Shown here one piece after another: positions 16,374 to 25,016 of a stretch of 48,010 nt of DNA (position 1 is the stretch's first letter; each line of letters opens with the position of its first letter). The translations under genes and the position numbers were made by a program. Source of the DNA: an uncultured Chloroflexota bacterium (GTDB lineage: Bacteria > Chloroflexota > Anaerolineae > UBA4142 > SHND01); contig CALMZO010000192.1 in assembly GCA_937870825.1 (NCBI GenBank), positions 1-48,010 of the forward strand, in the 5' to 3' direction. The notes beneath the pieces are model-generated. The model was not told the origin of the DNA and did no database searches. It saw only the letters and a program-made list of their open reading frames with translations.

Positions 16374-17564
16374 TTAGTATCGAATATCAACGCGTTGTCC
16401 CGATTCGGCGCTTTGCAAAATCGCGTCGCAGATGACCGCGTTGCGATAGCCGTCGGTGAAATCCGCGCCGTATGGGGCAACGGCTTTGTTGTACACAATC
16501 GCGTCGAGCAGATGATGGATTTCGTGAACGAACGTGTGTTCCCAACCGATGATGTGTCCCTGGGGCCACCAATTGGACCACCACGGATGGTACGATTCGC
16601 TGACGTTGATTTGGTGAAACCCTTGCGTTTCTTTTGGTTCTTCTCCAACCCAAAACACTTCCAATTCATTCATCCGTTCGAGATTAAAACGGAGGCTGCC
16701 TTTCTCGCCATTCACCTCGAACGAATTGAAATTTTTGCGTCCGCCCGCGAAACGCGTCGCTTCCACCGAACCAAGCGCGCCGTTTTCAAATTCGACAACC
16801 GAAACGAACGCGTCGTCCACGTCCACTTTTTTCAGCGCGCCGGTTCCATCGGGACGTTCCTGGATAAATGTTTGCGTTGCCGCGCTCACGCGACGCGGTT
16901 CGCCGACAAGAAAACGCGCGAGGTCAATAATGTGCGCGCCGAGGTCGCCCAACGCGCCGCTGCCCGCAACGGCTTTGTCCAAACGCCAAATGTGCGGCGT
17001 GCCGTAATGCGGCATAATCCATTCTTGCAAATACACCGCGCGGTAATGATAAATTTGTCCCAGGCGTCCCTGGTCAATCAAATCGCGCGCAAGCCGAACG
17101 GCAGGCACGAAACGATAATTGAACGCGACGGCGTGTTTGACATTCGCTTTCGTCACCGCGTCGAGCATCGCGGCGGCTTCCTTGGCGCTTCGCGCAAGCG
17201 GTTTTTCGCACAAGATGTGTTTGCCCAATTGCGCGGCGGTGATGCACGGTTCCGCGTGCGCGTCGTTCGGTCCGCCATTATCAAACAATTGCACGTCATC
17301 ATCGTTCAACAGCGCGCGCCAATCGGTGTAATATCTTTCGTACCCGAATCGTTCGGCGGCAGTGCGTGTCGCTTCTTCATTGCGTCCGCATATCGCAACC
17401 ATTTTTGGAATCGCAACCGGCGGATACATCATGTACGGTAGTTTTTTGAACGCGTTCGAGTGCGCTTTGCCCATGAACGCATAACCGAGCATCCCGACGC
17501 CAATCGTCGGCGCGCTGCCTTCTGCGCGCGTCCCCGCCATCGTGGTGAATCCTGTTTCAGCCAT
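16374..17564 (-). CDS. Gfo/Idh/MocA family NAD(P)-dependent sugar dehydrogenase
   Basis: 396 residues. Rossmann motif GMLGYAFMGKAHSNAF near residues 22-37, the family signature CEKPLARS near 120 (EKP, Lys catalytic), and the C-terminal alpha/beta domain with GALGDLGAHIIDLARF (Asp/His of the active site). It oxidises a sugar, inositol or sugar derivative. The start at 17564 (MAETGF) is chosen because GGAGG lies 5 bases upstream; the longer frame enters the heptamer repeat. In the operon with two TIM-barrel isomerases, suggesting a combined oxidation-isomerisation route such as those for inositol or modified sugars. Substrate unknown. Confidence 0.88.
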   Translation of the reverse strand: MAETGFTTMAGTRAEGSAPTIGVGMLGYAFMGKAHSNAFKKLPYMMYPPVAIPKMVAICGRNEEATRTAAERFGYERYYTDWRALLNDDDVQLFDNGGPNDAHAEPCITAAQLGKHILCEKPLARSAKEAAAMLDAVTKANVKHAVAFNYRFVPAVRLARDLIDQGRLGQIYHYRAVYLQEWIMPHYGTPHIWRLDKAVAGSGALGDLGAHIIDLARFLVGEPRRVSAATQTFIQERPDGTGALKKVDVDDAFVSVVEFENGALGSVEATRFAGGRKNFNSFEVNGEKGSLRFNLERMNELEVFWVGEEPKETQGFHQINVSESYHPWWSNWWPQGHIIGWEHTFVHEIHHLLDAIVYNKAVAPYGADFTDGYRNAVICDAILQSAESGQRVDIRY

Positions 17565-17573
17565 TGTGTCCTC

Positions 17574-17653
17574 CAGAACACAGAACACAGATTACAGAAT
17601 ACAGAACATCAAATTCACTTGTCTGTCGTCTGTTATCTGTGTTCTGTAATCTG
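17574..17653. repeat. Heptamer inverted repeat, CAGAACA type
   Basis: Left arm of five words (CAGAACA, CAGAACA, CAGATTA, CAGAATA, CAGAACA), right arm CTGTCGT CTGTTAT CTGTGTT CTGTAAT. Ends 6 bases from the stop of the isomerase gene and 10 bases from the start of the dehydrogenase. Confidence 0.85.
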
Positions 17654-17658
17654 CTTGC

Positions 17659-18657
17659 TCATTTCTTTTGAAACGCCGCGTCAAACGCCAACATGCTCGG
17701 CGCGAAATCGGTGCGGCGCACGAATGCCAACGCGTCTTTTGCGCCCCACTCGCGGTCCATGCCGGAATCTTCCCATTCAATCGAAAGCGGACCTTGATAA
17801 CCGATGCGATTGAGCGCGCGGAACAATGCTTCAAAATTCACGTCGCCGTGTCCGGGCGAAACAAATGTCCAGCCGCGTTCTTGTTCGCCAAAGTCAATGT
17901 GCGAACCGAGAATGCTGCGCCGTCCGTTCAACAATTTTTTGGAATCTTTGACGTGAACGTGATAAATGCGGTCGGCAAATTCCAAAACAAATTCCGCACT
18001 GTCCAGAAATTGATGCGCAAAGTGGCTGGGGTCAAAGTTGATGCCGAATTCGGGGCGATTGCCGATGGCGTCCAACGCTTTGCGCGTCGTCACAAAATCG
18101 TACGCAATTTCCGTCGGATGCACTTCCAAACCCCACTTGACGCCCTCTTGTTTGAAAACGTCCATGATGGGATTCCACCGATTCGCAAAATCTTCGTACC
18201 CTTTTTCAATCGTCTTCCAATCGTTCGGCGGGAACGAATACAACATGTGCCAAATCGAAGAACCCGTGAACCCGTTCACCTGCGACACGCCAAATTTTGC
18301 CGCCGCGCGCGCGGTATCGGCAACTTTTTGCGCCGCGCGTTTTTTCACGCCTTCGGGTTCGCCGTCGCCGACAACATCGGGCGGCAAAATTCCCAGATTG
18401 CGCGAATCAATGTTGTCGCACACCGCTTGGCCGACGAGATGCGTCGAAATCGCAAAACATTGCAAATTGTATTTGTGAAGCACGTCCCACTTTTTGTTCA
18501 CGTAAGCGGGCTCGGCGAGCGCGCGGTCCACTTCAAAATGGTCGCCCCAACACGCGAGTTCGAGTCCATCAAAGCCCCATGCGCTCGCTTTTTGCGCCAA
18601 CGTTTCGAGCGGCAAATCCGCCCACTGTCCTGTAAATAAAGTGACCGGTCGAGCCAT
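17659..18657 (-). CDS. Sugar phosphate isomerase/epimerase (AP endonuclease 2-like TIM barrel)
   Basis: 332 residues from ATG 18657, chosen for GGAGG 7 bases upstream. TIM barrel of the xylose-isomerase-like superfamily: [13 protein letters not shown] early, metal-ligand region [35 protein letters not shown] and the C-terminal [14 protein letters not shown]. Such proteins isomerise or epimerise keto-sugars or inositol derivatives using a divalent metal. Homologues often sit next to Gfo/Idh/MocA dehydrogenases, as here. Substrate not predictable from sequence. Confidence 0.88.
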   Translation of the reverse strand: MARPVTLFTGQWADLPLETLAQKASAWGFDGLELACWGDHFEVDRALAEPAYVNKKWDVLHKYNLQCFAISTHLVGQAVCDNIDSRNLGILPPDVVGDGEPEGVKKRAAQKVADTARAAAKFGVSQVNGFTGSSIWHMLYSFPPNDWKTIEKGYEDFANRWNPIMDVFKQEGVKWGLEVHPTEIAYDFVTTRKALDAIGNRPEFGINFDPSHFAHQFLDSAEFVLEFADRIYHVHVKDSKKLLNGRRSILGSHIDFGEQERGWTFVSPGHGDVNFEALFRALNRIGYQGPLSIEWEDSGMDREWGAKDALAFVRRTDFAPSMLAFDAAFQKK

Positions 18658-18683
18658 ACGATTTCCTCCTGAAAGATAGCATC

Positions 18684-18764
18684 GAGTCCGGAGCATTGAG
18701 CGTTGCGTATGAATGCTTGGCATTCGATTACTCAATGCTCAATGCTCGTCACTCGTTACTTTTA
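18684..18764. repeat. Heptamer inverted repeat, GAGCATT/CTCAATG type
   Basis: Left arm GAGTCCG GAGCATT GAGCGTT, right arm CTCAATG CTCAATG CTCGTCA CTCGTTA. The right arm reaches the stop codon region of the cytochrome gene (18762). Confidence 0.75.
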
Positions 18765-20804
18765 TTGACATCCCGGTTTCAAATTGACTTGGATAAATAC
18801 CACGAGTTCACTACAGTCGCCGGGCGCGGGCGGCAGCGGCAGTGGCACTTGATGTTTGACCGGGGGAATCGCTTTCAAATACACTGCGAGCGAACGCACA
18901 TCCTCTTCATCCAAATTTGAAAAATGGTCCCACGGCATCGCTTGCCACATCAACGGGCGTCCATTCTTTGAAACCCCGCTGCGAATCGCGCGCGCGATTT
19001 GAAGTTCATCCCACGAACCGATACCGGTTTCCATGTCAGGCGAAATGTTGCGTGACCACATGGTGCCCAGACCGGACGCGTTGTTCTTTTGTCCGCCGCG
19101 CGCATCCGCGTTGTGACAAAGAGTGCACGACGACGAATACAAATACATTCCGCGTTCCGCCATCGCTTTTTGTTCCACCGTCATGCCGTTCGTGTTCGGC
19201 TGCGTAATTTCTCCCGCCGCGTTTTCGACAATGATGTCCGGCGGAATGATTCCGGGCAAAGCGTTCACCACACAGCCGACGAGTCCGCACAACCCCAAAA
19301 CCATCACAAGCGCGAACGTCATGAGGCAGCCGCGTATTCCTTTCGGTACCGCGCGCTTGCGAATCGTCAAAATCAGCAGCAAACCAAAGCCGCCGATGAG
19401 GACAAACAATTGTGCGCCGAACAAAAAGTTTTGCGGCACATCGCGCGGCATTCCCCAAAACGGTTCCGCAAAATTGCCGCTCGCGTATGTCAAACGTTCG
19501 GGCAGCGCGACGGGCAAACCGCCGATAATTTTTTGCAGATTCGATTCGATGAAACCATACCGCCCCGGTTCCGGCATTCTGCGATTCACAGGTCGCAAAT
19601 TTTGTGTCAAGTACGTGCCAATTGCGTTCGCGTCGTCGTCATTCAATTGATGCAGCACCGTCCACGGCATCGCAAAAAAATTCAAACTGCGCGTCGGCGT
19701 TTGCCCAAAACGAATCGCTTGCGCCAATTGCTGCGGCGTCCAATTGCCTACGCCGGTTTCTTTGTCCGAAGTGAGATTGCGACTGGTGAACACGCCGTAC
19801 GGGTACGCGGTGATGCGCATTCCGCCTGCGAGATATTTGTCGTCGCGATAAATTGCGCCCGCGCCGACTTCGGTGTGACACAGCCCACACATTTGCGCGT
19901 GGATAATGTATTCGCCGCGTTTTGCGAGATTCGCATTGTGCCCGGGTCCGTTCAATTTGCCGCCCGCGTCCCATGGCGCGACACGCGCCAACGACAACAC
20001 ATAATTCACCACATCCCAACGCTGCTCGGGCGAGAGCTTGTCCTCATACGCGGGCATCGGTCCCGGCGCGCCGCCGCGCGTGAGCCGCAGCCAAATTTCA
20101 TTTGGTTCACTGCCACCGCGAAATGTCCACGGCGCGGTGAGGTCACGCGCGATAACGGGGTTGCCTTTTTTGTCCGGCATTTTCACCATCGCGCGTCCGT
20201 CGTCGCCGTGACAGCCATCGCATTGCTGCGCTTGATACAACTGCTGCCCGCGCGCAATACTCGCCGCATTCGCTTCGACACGCGCGGGAATCGTCAGCGG
20301 CTGCGGCGTTGTGGCAAACGTGTTGGGCGAAAAATTTTTTATGTATTGAACAACCGCGTCAATCTCTTGTTCGCTCAAAATATCTTGCCAGTACGGCATC
20401 GCGCTCGCGTTCAAACCTTCGCGCACGGTGCGTTTCAAATCGTCAGCCGTCGGCGGCTGTCCCGCGCCGGTTGAGGTATAGGCGTACAGACCGAGCGTAA
20501 AATCGCGCGGGCGCGGAATCATCGAAGGCGCTGCCATGCCGTTGCCCTTGCCGTCGGGTCCGTGACAATACGCGCAATACGTGATGTACAGCTTTTGTCC
20601 GGGCGGCGCATCGGCGGACAAATCCGAACCGGGCGGATACGCAATCGCGGCGGCGTAATCGTGCGGCGGCTGCCATTCGGGTTCCGCGCTCGCGTATCCG
20701 ACGCGCACATACAACGAACGCGCGATATCAAGAACGATAAGCAGCGCCAGCATCGTCAACAAAATGTTGCGGCGTGATGAGAAAAATGGTTTCAGTGTGG
20801 TCAT
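18762..20804 (-). CDS. Membrane-bound tetraheme c-type cytochrome
   Basis: 680 residues. Membrane anchor at about 9-30 (RNILLTMLALLIVLDIARSLYV), two N-terminal cytochrome c domains with CAYCH and CDGCH, a third with CGLCH, then two transmembrane helices (LFVLIGGFGLLLILTI and MTFALVMVLGLCGLVGCVV), then a fourth domain with CTLCH and later Met ligands such as MPWDHF. Four CxxCH in all. It probably carries electrons across the outer face of the membrane to a terminal oxidase or from a dehydrogenase. The fusion of two di-heme modules around a TM pair is unusual. Start ATG 20804 overlaps the stop of a YdeI-like fragment (TAATG). Near a FAD oxidase and an Fe-S protein that could be donors. Confidence 0.88.
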   Translation of the reverse strand: MTTLKPFFSSRRNILLTMLALLIVLDIARSLYVRVGYASAEPEWQPPHDYAAAIAYPPGSDLSADAPPGQKLYITYCAYCHGPDGKGNGMAAPSMIPRPRDFTLGLYAYTSTGAGQPPTADDLKRTVREGLNASAMPYWQDILSEQEIDAVVQYIKNFSPNTFATTPQPLTIPARVEANAASIARGQQLYQAQQCDGCHGDDGRAMVKMPDKKGNPVIARDLTAPWTFRGGSEPNEIWLRLTRGGAPGPMPAYEDKLSPEQRWDVVNYVLSLARVAPWDAGGKLNGPGHNANLAKRGEYIIHAQMCGLCHTEVGAGAIYRDDKYLAGGMRITAYPYGVFTSRNLTSDKETGVGNWTPQQLAQAIRFGQTPTRSLNFFAMPWTVLHQLNDDDANAIGTYLTQNLRPVNRRMPEPGRYGFIESNLQKIIGGLPVALPERLTYASGNFAEPFWGMPRDVPQNFLFGAQLFVLIGGFGLLLILTIRKRAVPKGIRGCLMTFALVMVLGLCGLVGCVVNALPGIIPPDIIVENAAGEITQPNTNGMTVEQKAMAERGMYLYSSSCTLCHNADARGGQKNNASGLGTMWSRNISPDMETGIGSWDELQIARAIRSGVSKNGRPLMWQAMPWDHFSNLDEEDVRSLAVYLKAIPPVKHQVPLPLPPAPGDCSELVVFIQVNLKPGCQ

Positions 20805-20905
20805 TACAAGGATGAACCAAATTCCTTTTTCGTTTTGTGATATTTCGCCAGCCACGCGTACCATTCTTTGCGATTGGTGACGTAGAGAGTTTCGTCGAAT
20901 CCCAT
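20804..20905 (-). pseudogene. N-terminal fragment of a YdeI-like protein
   Basis: 33 codons from ATG 20905: GFDETLYVTNRKEWYAWLAKYHKTKKEF, which matches the start of the YdeI/OmpD-associated (bacteriocin-protection) family. One base appears lost after KTKKE: in the next frame the expected IWFIL follows. The rest of the gene is missing and its TAA overlaps the cytochrome ATG (TAATG), so the fragment may now serve only as a translated leader. Confidence 0.6.
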
Positions 20906-20908
20906 CGC

Positions 20909-21271
20909 TCAATAGGTGAACATGCGGTCGCTCTCGAGCGCCAAGCGCACAAGCACATTCGGCATCGCAAATTCGGCAGGTTTGTTTTGCAAATCCGCGT
21001 CGCTCACACCGCGCGCTTTGCTCGACATACCCGAAAGGAAAAATTTTCCCCCGCCTGCGACAATCGCATCAAAATGCTCGCGCAGTTTGCCTGTTCCCAA
21101 ACCGACGAGATTGTCGAGCACCGTATCGCGCAACAATTGCACCGCATCGCCCGCGAGAAATAGCGAAACCGTATGCCCTTCCTCAATCGCCGTTTTCGCG
21201 ACGAGAAATGCCAGCGTTGCGCGCGTTGGATTTTCGGGACCGTTCGTTACGTGTACAAGAATTTTTGCCAT
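20909..21271 (-). CDS. DsrE/YchN family sulfur-relay-like protein
   Basis: 120 residues: MAKILVHVTNGPENPTRATLAFLVAKTAIEEGHTVSLFLAGDAV and a C-terminal helix, the DsrE/F-like Rossmann fold. No conserved Cys is present, so a role as a sulfur acceptor is unlikely; many such proteins have unknown functions. It lies 3 bases from the YdeI fragment and just upstream of the cytochrome, so it probably shares its transcript. Confidence 0.82.
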   Translation of the reverse strand: MAKILVHVTNGPENPTRATLAFLVAKTAIEEGHTVSLFLAGDAVQLLRDTVLDNLVGLGTGKLREHFDAIVAGGGKFFLSGMSSKARGVSDADLQNKPAEFAMPNVLVRLALESDRMFTY

Positions 21272-21621
21272 TTGTATTCCCTTTCGTGTGTTTTTTGTTT
21301 ATCGCGTCTTTCTTTGACAAAAAAACAAAAAGAAAAATCCCTCAATTCGCGCGGCACCCAGTACGGTTTTCCATTTTCCGCGACGTACCCGCCCGAACCG
21401 ATTTCAATCATCGTTGCGCCCGTTCCTACGGAATCAGCGGTTGCAAGACAAATGAAAAAAGACACGGACTTTATATTTCCGAATTTCCTTTGATTCCCCC
21501 ATTGCGCGTAAATGATGCGTAAAGGGAGCCAAAGGAAAGGAAGGAAATGAGAATTGACGAACGAACCCGCGCCCCTCGCCCGCGAGAGCAAGCGAGAGCG
21601 GGCATTCAGAAGAGGGGCAAA
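21272..21621. other. 350-bp gap, mostly unexplained
   Basis: No confident gene. On the minus strand the frame 21247-21591 includes a protein-like stretch (VGTGATMIEIGSGGYVAENGKPYWVPRELR) that I cannot assign and which overlaps the DsrE start. At 21571-21618 there is an interrupted inverted repeat (GCCCCTC and GCCCGC with their complements). Confidence 0.4.
21571..21618. repeat. GC-rich inverted repeat after the creatininase gene
   Basis: Outer arms GCCCCTC/GAGGGGC and inner arms GCCCGC/GCGGGC, with a purine-rich centre. It starts 4 bases past the creatininase stop on the minus strand. No T run, so it is not an intrinsic terminator. Confidence 0.6.
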
Positions 21622-22488
21622 TCAAACGCGGTTGATGAATTCGCGATTGCGGACAGTCACCGGCACTTGCATCAATTCCGCGATGCCTTTGGCAGTATGT
21701 TCGCTCAAGCGGCGCAGCGCTTCTTCGCCCTTGTCCGCCGTCGCGCGCAGTGGATTGCCAATCGTCCCCGATTCGATGAATTCATGATGGTCCATCGGAA
21801 AGGTGAAATACTTGTATCCTTCAAATTCCACATCGGGCATTCCATCTTTTTTGCCAAACGATTTCGGCAAGAACGCGGGAATGTGCGCGAGCGTTTTTTC
21901 TGCGCGTTCCATGCGTACGTACTCGGTGCTTGCGACAACATCGTGCGCGAGCATCTGCGATGTTTCCAATTCGGACGCGTGCCAGCCCGGCGTTTCTTCG
22001 GGTGGATTTTCCATCAAGCCCGCGAGAATGCCGACATAATTTTCCATGTACGGTTTCACGAATCCGATGAGCGCGCCCGTTTCGTACCGCAACTTTCGCA
22101 ACACCGGGTCAACCACTTTGATATTCGAGCCGTGACCATTTACAAAAATAATTCGATTGAACCCGTGATGAATGCACGAACGCGCGACATCGTACATGAG
22201 ATTCAACAATGTCTCTGCGCGCAGCGTAATCGTGCCGCGTCCCATGCCCGCGCCGTACATGTGTTGTGGTGAATACCCCGCCCAGATGCACGGCGTGCGC
22301 AGCACTTCAAGTTGTTCGCTCACGCGCCGCGCCACTTCTTCGGCAGTGACCGTATCCGTTTTCAATGGCAAATGCGGACCGTGCTGCTCCGTGCTTGCCA
22401 TCGGAATCAGCACCGTATCTTTTTCTTTCAGGTATTCGCCGATGTCCACGTACGTAAGGTCGGCGAGGTTATAAGAACGAAATTTCAT
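21622..22488 (-). CDS. Creatininase family amidohydrolase
   Basis: 288 residues. Motifs: MASTEQHGPHLPLKTD (Glu, His and Asp metal ligands), IIFVNGHGSNI, HASELETSQML and the late DHHEF. This is the creatininase/MftE fold, a Zn or Mn dependent amidohydrolase or cyclic-amide hydrolase. The family also includes mycofactocin peptidase and FAPy deformylase, so the substrate is open. ATG at 22488 is the conserved-looking start (MKFRSYNLADLTY). It lies beside a Tm-1-like gene and a heptamer repeat. Confidence 0.88.
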   Translation of the reverse strand: MKFRSYNLADLTYVDIGEYLKEKDTVLIPMASTEQHGPHLPLKTDTVTAEEVARRVSEQLEVLRTPCIWAGYSPQHMYGAGMGRGTITLRAETLLNLMYDVARSCIHHGFNRIIFVNGHGSNIKVVDPVLRKLRYETGALIGFVKPYMENYVGILAGLMENPPEETPGWHASELETSQMLAHDVVASTEYVRMERAEKTLAHIPAFLPKSFGKKDGMPDVEFEGYKYFTFPMDHHEFIESGTIGNPLRATADKGEEALRRLSEHTAKGIAELMQVPVTVRNREFINRV

Positions 22489-22499
22489 AATGCGTAAGG

Positions 22500-22564
22500 T
22501 ATCAAGTAGCATGTAGCAAGTAGTAGGTTCCTCTGCTACCTGTTCCCTGCTACCTGTTCCCTTT
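22500..22564. repeat. Heptamer inverted repeat, AAGTAGC type
   Basis: Left arm AAGTAGC ATGTAGC AAGTAGT, right arm GCTACCT GTTCCCT GCTACCT GTTCCCT. The right arm encodes the last residues and the TAG stop of the Tm-1-like gene (22536). Confidence 0.8.
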
Positions 22565-23828
22565 TCTCTCCCATCAATTTCAAAAATTCCTGTGCGACAA
22601 TCTCGGCGAACGCGGGGTCATTCACATGCGCGTCCATTTCGATATACGGAATTTCTCGGCGCAAATTGTTTCGCAGTTCCGCGCGAAATGCCGCGTCCGC
22701 TTCGGGGTTCCAAAACACGCCGTTCGGAACATTCGGAATCGAAAGCCCTTGCGTCGGAACGACGACGACGACGGGTCCTTGCGCGCCGTTCAATTTTTCT
22801 GCCATGCTGCGCGCGACTTGGACTTGTTCGTCTTGCGTCAAACGAATCAACGTAAATTCGGGATTGTGATAATACGCGGGGCGTCCGTAAAATTTTTCGG
22901 GAATCGCGTCGGGGCGTCCGTTCACGCTGAAATCAATACAGCCCGGCACGACGACTTGGGGAATTCCCAACGCGCCAATTTTTTCCAAACGTTCTTTGCC
23001 GCCCGCGTGAAATCCGCCGACGAGCTGGTCGCTCAATTCGTCCGTCGTGTAATCAATCACGCCGACGAACATTCCTTGCGCGGCGAGTTCTTCCATCGCG
23101 GGTCCGCCGACGCCGTTCGAGTGAAAAACAATCGCTTCGTAGCCGCGCTGTTCTAGAATATCTTTGATGTGCATCACCGCGCGCGTCGTGTTGCCGAGCA
23201 TCGTGATGGCAACGTAACGTGCCGACGAAGGACGAATGCCCAATGACGAATTGGTATCGTTCGTCGTTCGTCGTTCGTCGTTCGTCGCTGCGTTCTTTGC
23301 AGCAACCATCCCAACCACTGCCCCGCACGCGTTATCAAACACGGCGCGCGAAATCGGATTGATGCCGAGAATGTCCACGACGGAATGGACGACGAAAATA
23401 TCTTTGGTCCCCATCAATTGCCCGTAATGGCGTCGCCCCGACGCAATCGGCGTCACAATCACTTTCGGCACACCAATCGGCAGCGCGCGCATCGCGTACG
23501 CGCCCAACACCGCGCCTTCCGCGCCGCCGAGGCACAACACTCCATGAATTTTTCCTTCCTCGTACAATTTCACGGTGATTGCGCGCACACCGTTTTCCAT
23601 AATCTCGACGGCTTTGCCGCGCGTTCCCGCAGCCCGAAGGGCATCAATCGTCGTCCCCGCCGCAATCGCACATTCCGCGCGCGTGATGTCGGGAATGATG
23701 TCGAGCGGTTCGCCCAAAATTCCCGAATCGAGGACGAGCGCGTCAGAACCCAGCGCGCGAATTTTGTCGCGACAGTACGCGATTTCGCGTCCTTTGGTGT
23801 CGAGGGTGCCGATGAGTAAAACAGTCAT
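22536..23828 (-). CDS. Tm-1-like ATP-binding domain protein (UPF0261), copy 1
   Basis: 430 residues: MTVLLIGTLDTKGREIAYCRDKIRALG..., GEPLDIIPDITRAECA, LCLGGAEGAVLGAYAMRALPIGVPKVIVTPIASG, and a C-terminal region EFTLIRLTQDEQVQVARSMAEKLN...FWNPEADAAFRAELRNNLR. Matches the Tm-1/UPF0261 family, whose plant member Tm-1 binds ATP and inhibits viral replication; the bacterial function is unknown. Residues about 187-207 (ATNDERRTTND...) are a 21-codon insertion absent from the second copy at 32114-33319. The insertion is the heptamer hairpin 23224-23286. The C-terminus (REQVAGNR) comes from a repeat arm. Confidence 0.88.
   Translation of the reverse strand: MTVLLIGTLDTKGREIAYCRDKIRALGSDALVLDSGILGEPLDIIPDITRAECAIAAGTTIDALRAAGTRGKAVEIMENGVRAITVKLYEEGKIHGVLCLGGAEGAVLGAYAMRALPIGVPKVIVTPIASGRRHYGQLMGTKDIFVVHSVVDILGINPISRAVFDNACGAVVGMVAAKNAATNDERRTTNDTNSSLGIRPSSARYVAITMLGNTTRAVMHIKDILEQRGYEAIVFHSNGVGGPAMEELAAQGMFVGVIDYTTDELSDQLVGGFHAGGKERLEKIGALGIPQVVVPGCIDFSVNGRPDAIPEKFYGRPAYYHNPEFTLIRLTQDEQVQVARSMAEKLNGAQGPVVVVVPTQGLSIPNVPNGVFWNPEADAAFRAELRNNLRREIPYIEMDAHVNDPAFAEIVAQEFLKLMGEKREQVAGNR
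23224..23286. repeat. 63-bp heptamer hairpin inside a coding gene
   Basis: Four heptamers (GACGAAG, GACGAAT, GCCCAAT, GACGAAT), a 7-base loop, then four GTTCGTC units. 9 x 7 = 63 bases = 21 codons, so the frame is kept. Stop-free; encodes ATNDERRTTND...SSLGIR on the minus strand. Confidence 0.9.
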
Positions 23829-23837
23829 TTAGTTCGG

Positions 23838-23908
23838 TAGTGCAATAGTGCGATAGTGAAGTTGAATGTTCCACTATCGCACTATCAAACCATCACACGA
23901 TTGCACTA
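23838..23908. repeat. Inverted repeat, AGTGCAAT/AGTGCGAT type
   Basis: Left arm of tandem 8-base words ending TAGTG, right arm CACTATCG CACTATC... with CACACGATTGCACTA. The end of the right arm supplies the TAG stop of the epimerase gene (23906). Confidence 0.75.
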
Positions 23909-24880
23909 AAATCCTGTTTTCACGCTCTGAAACGCTTTGCCTGCCTTGCCCACTTTTACTTGTTTCGGAACGGAGGTGCGTTTGACGCCCGCTTTCTTCA
24001 TTGCCTTGGAAAGCGTATTCGCGGTTTCTTCCACCATCCACGAATAGAAATTTTCCGAAAGCACACCGCTGCCGTGGTCTTGGATGAATTTCAGCTGTTC
24101 GGGAGTAAGGGACGGGTCGGCGGACGCGAGCGCGTGCGGATATTTGTTGACGGGGGTGCGGTCGAGCGCGGCAACAAATTCAACCGTGAGCGCGTTCTTG
24201 TAACCCGCTTCGTCGAGTGTTTTCAGCAATTTTGCCCAATTGTAATCGCCGCCGCCCGCGTGCATCCGATTGTTGTCGGCGATGTGGAAATCTACGAGCC
24301 GTTTGCCCGTGTTCAAAATCGCTTGATACAAATTGTCCTCTTCGATATTGATGTGGAACGCGTCGAGACACACGCCGCAGTTTGCGCCAACGGCAGTCGC
24401 CAGCGCCACCGCTTGTTCGGCGCGATTCAGGAAGTTGGTCTCGAAACGATTGAGCGGTTCGAGCGCGAGCGCGATGCCGACGGATTCGCTGTACGCATAC
24501 ACTTCTTTTAAACCTTCGACGCACCATGCCCATTCTTGTTCGGGCGAAGCTTGCGGCACGACTTTGCCGACGGTGGACGGCACAATCGTCAATTCGCAGC
24601 CATCCAATTCGCGCACCATGCGGACACAATCTTTGCAGTACTGTACCGTTTTCGCGCGCACGGCTTCATCCGCCGCAATCAAATCGAGTCCGGGAAACAT
24701 CAGCGTCACGCTGCCCCAACAGCGCACGCGATTTTCTTTCAAGAGCTTGCCGACTTGTTGCGTATCGTATTTATCCGGCTCGCCGCCGATTTCGATACTT
24801 TCGTAGCCGTACTTGGCTAACCGCCGAATCGTCGTCTCAATCGGTTCGGCACGCATCCAGTTGTGCATTGAGAGAAACAT
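23906..24880 (-). CDS. Sugar phosphate isomerase/epimerase, ketose 3-epimerase-like
   Basis: 324 residues, TIM barrel of the D-psicose/D-tagatose 3-epimerase group: the catalytic-Glu region LALEPLNRFETNFLNR, CLDAFHINIEEDN (Asp and Glu), DFHIADNNR (His and Asp) and VEFVAAL (last Glu). These give the four metal ligands Glu, Asp, His, Glu. It epimerises a keto-sugar, or handles a related hydroxypyruvate-type substrate. Good RBS (AGGAGG 9 bases before the ATG at 24880). It has a Lys-rich C-terminal tail of about 30 residues. Next to the Fe-S subunit gene. Confidence 0.88.
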   Translation of the reverse strand: MFLSMHNWMRAEPIETTIRRLAKYGYESIEIGGEPDKYDTQQVGKLLKENRVRCWGSVTLMFPGLDLIAADEAVRAKTVQYCKDCVRMVRELDGCELTIVPSTVGKVVPQASPEQEWAWCVEGLKEVYAYSESVGIALALEPLNRFETNFLNRAEQAVALATAVGANCGVCLDAFHINIEEDNLYQAILNTGKRLVDFHIADNNRMHAGGGDYNWAKLLKTLDEAGYKNALTVEFVAALDRTPVNKYPHALASADPSLTPEQLKFIQDHGSGVLSENFYSWMVEETANTLSKAMKKAGVKRTSVPKQVKVGKAGKAFQSVKTGF

Positions 24881-24921
24881 TGTTGACTCCTCCTGTCGGA
24901 TTTATGATTGTTGAACTAGGA

Positions 24922-24949
24922 TTTCAGATTTTCGATTTTCAATTTTCGA
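24922..24949. repeat. Four tandem heptamers, TTTTCGA type
   Basis: Units TTTCAGA TTTTCGA TTTTCAA TTTTCGA in strict 7-base phase, upstream of the epimerase start. No opposing arm recognised. Confidence 0.65.
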
Positions 24950-25016
24950 ATGTGGAGCCGCCTCCTTGCACCATGCGTTATGCCTTGCGCATTCGCGATG
25001 TGCCGTACGCGATCGG

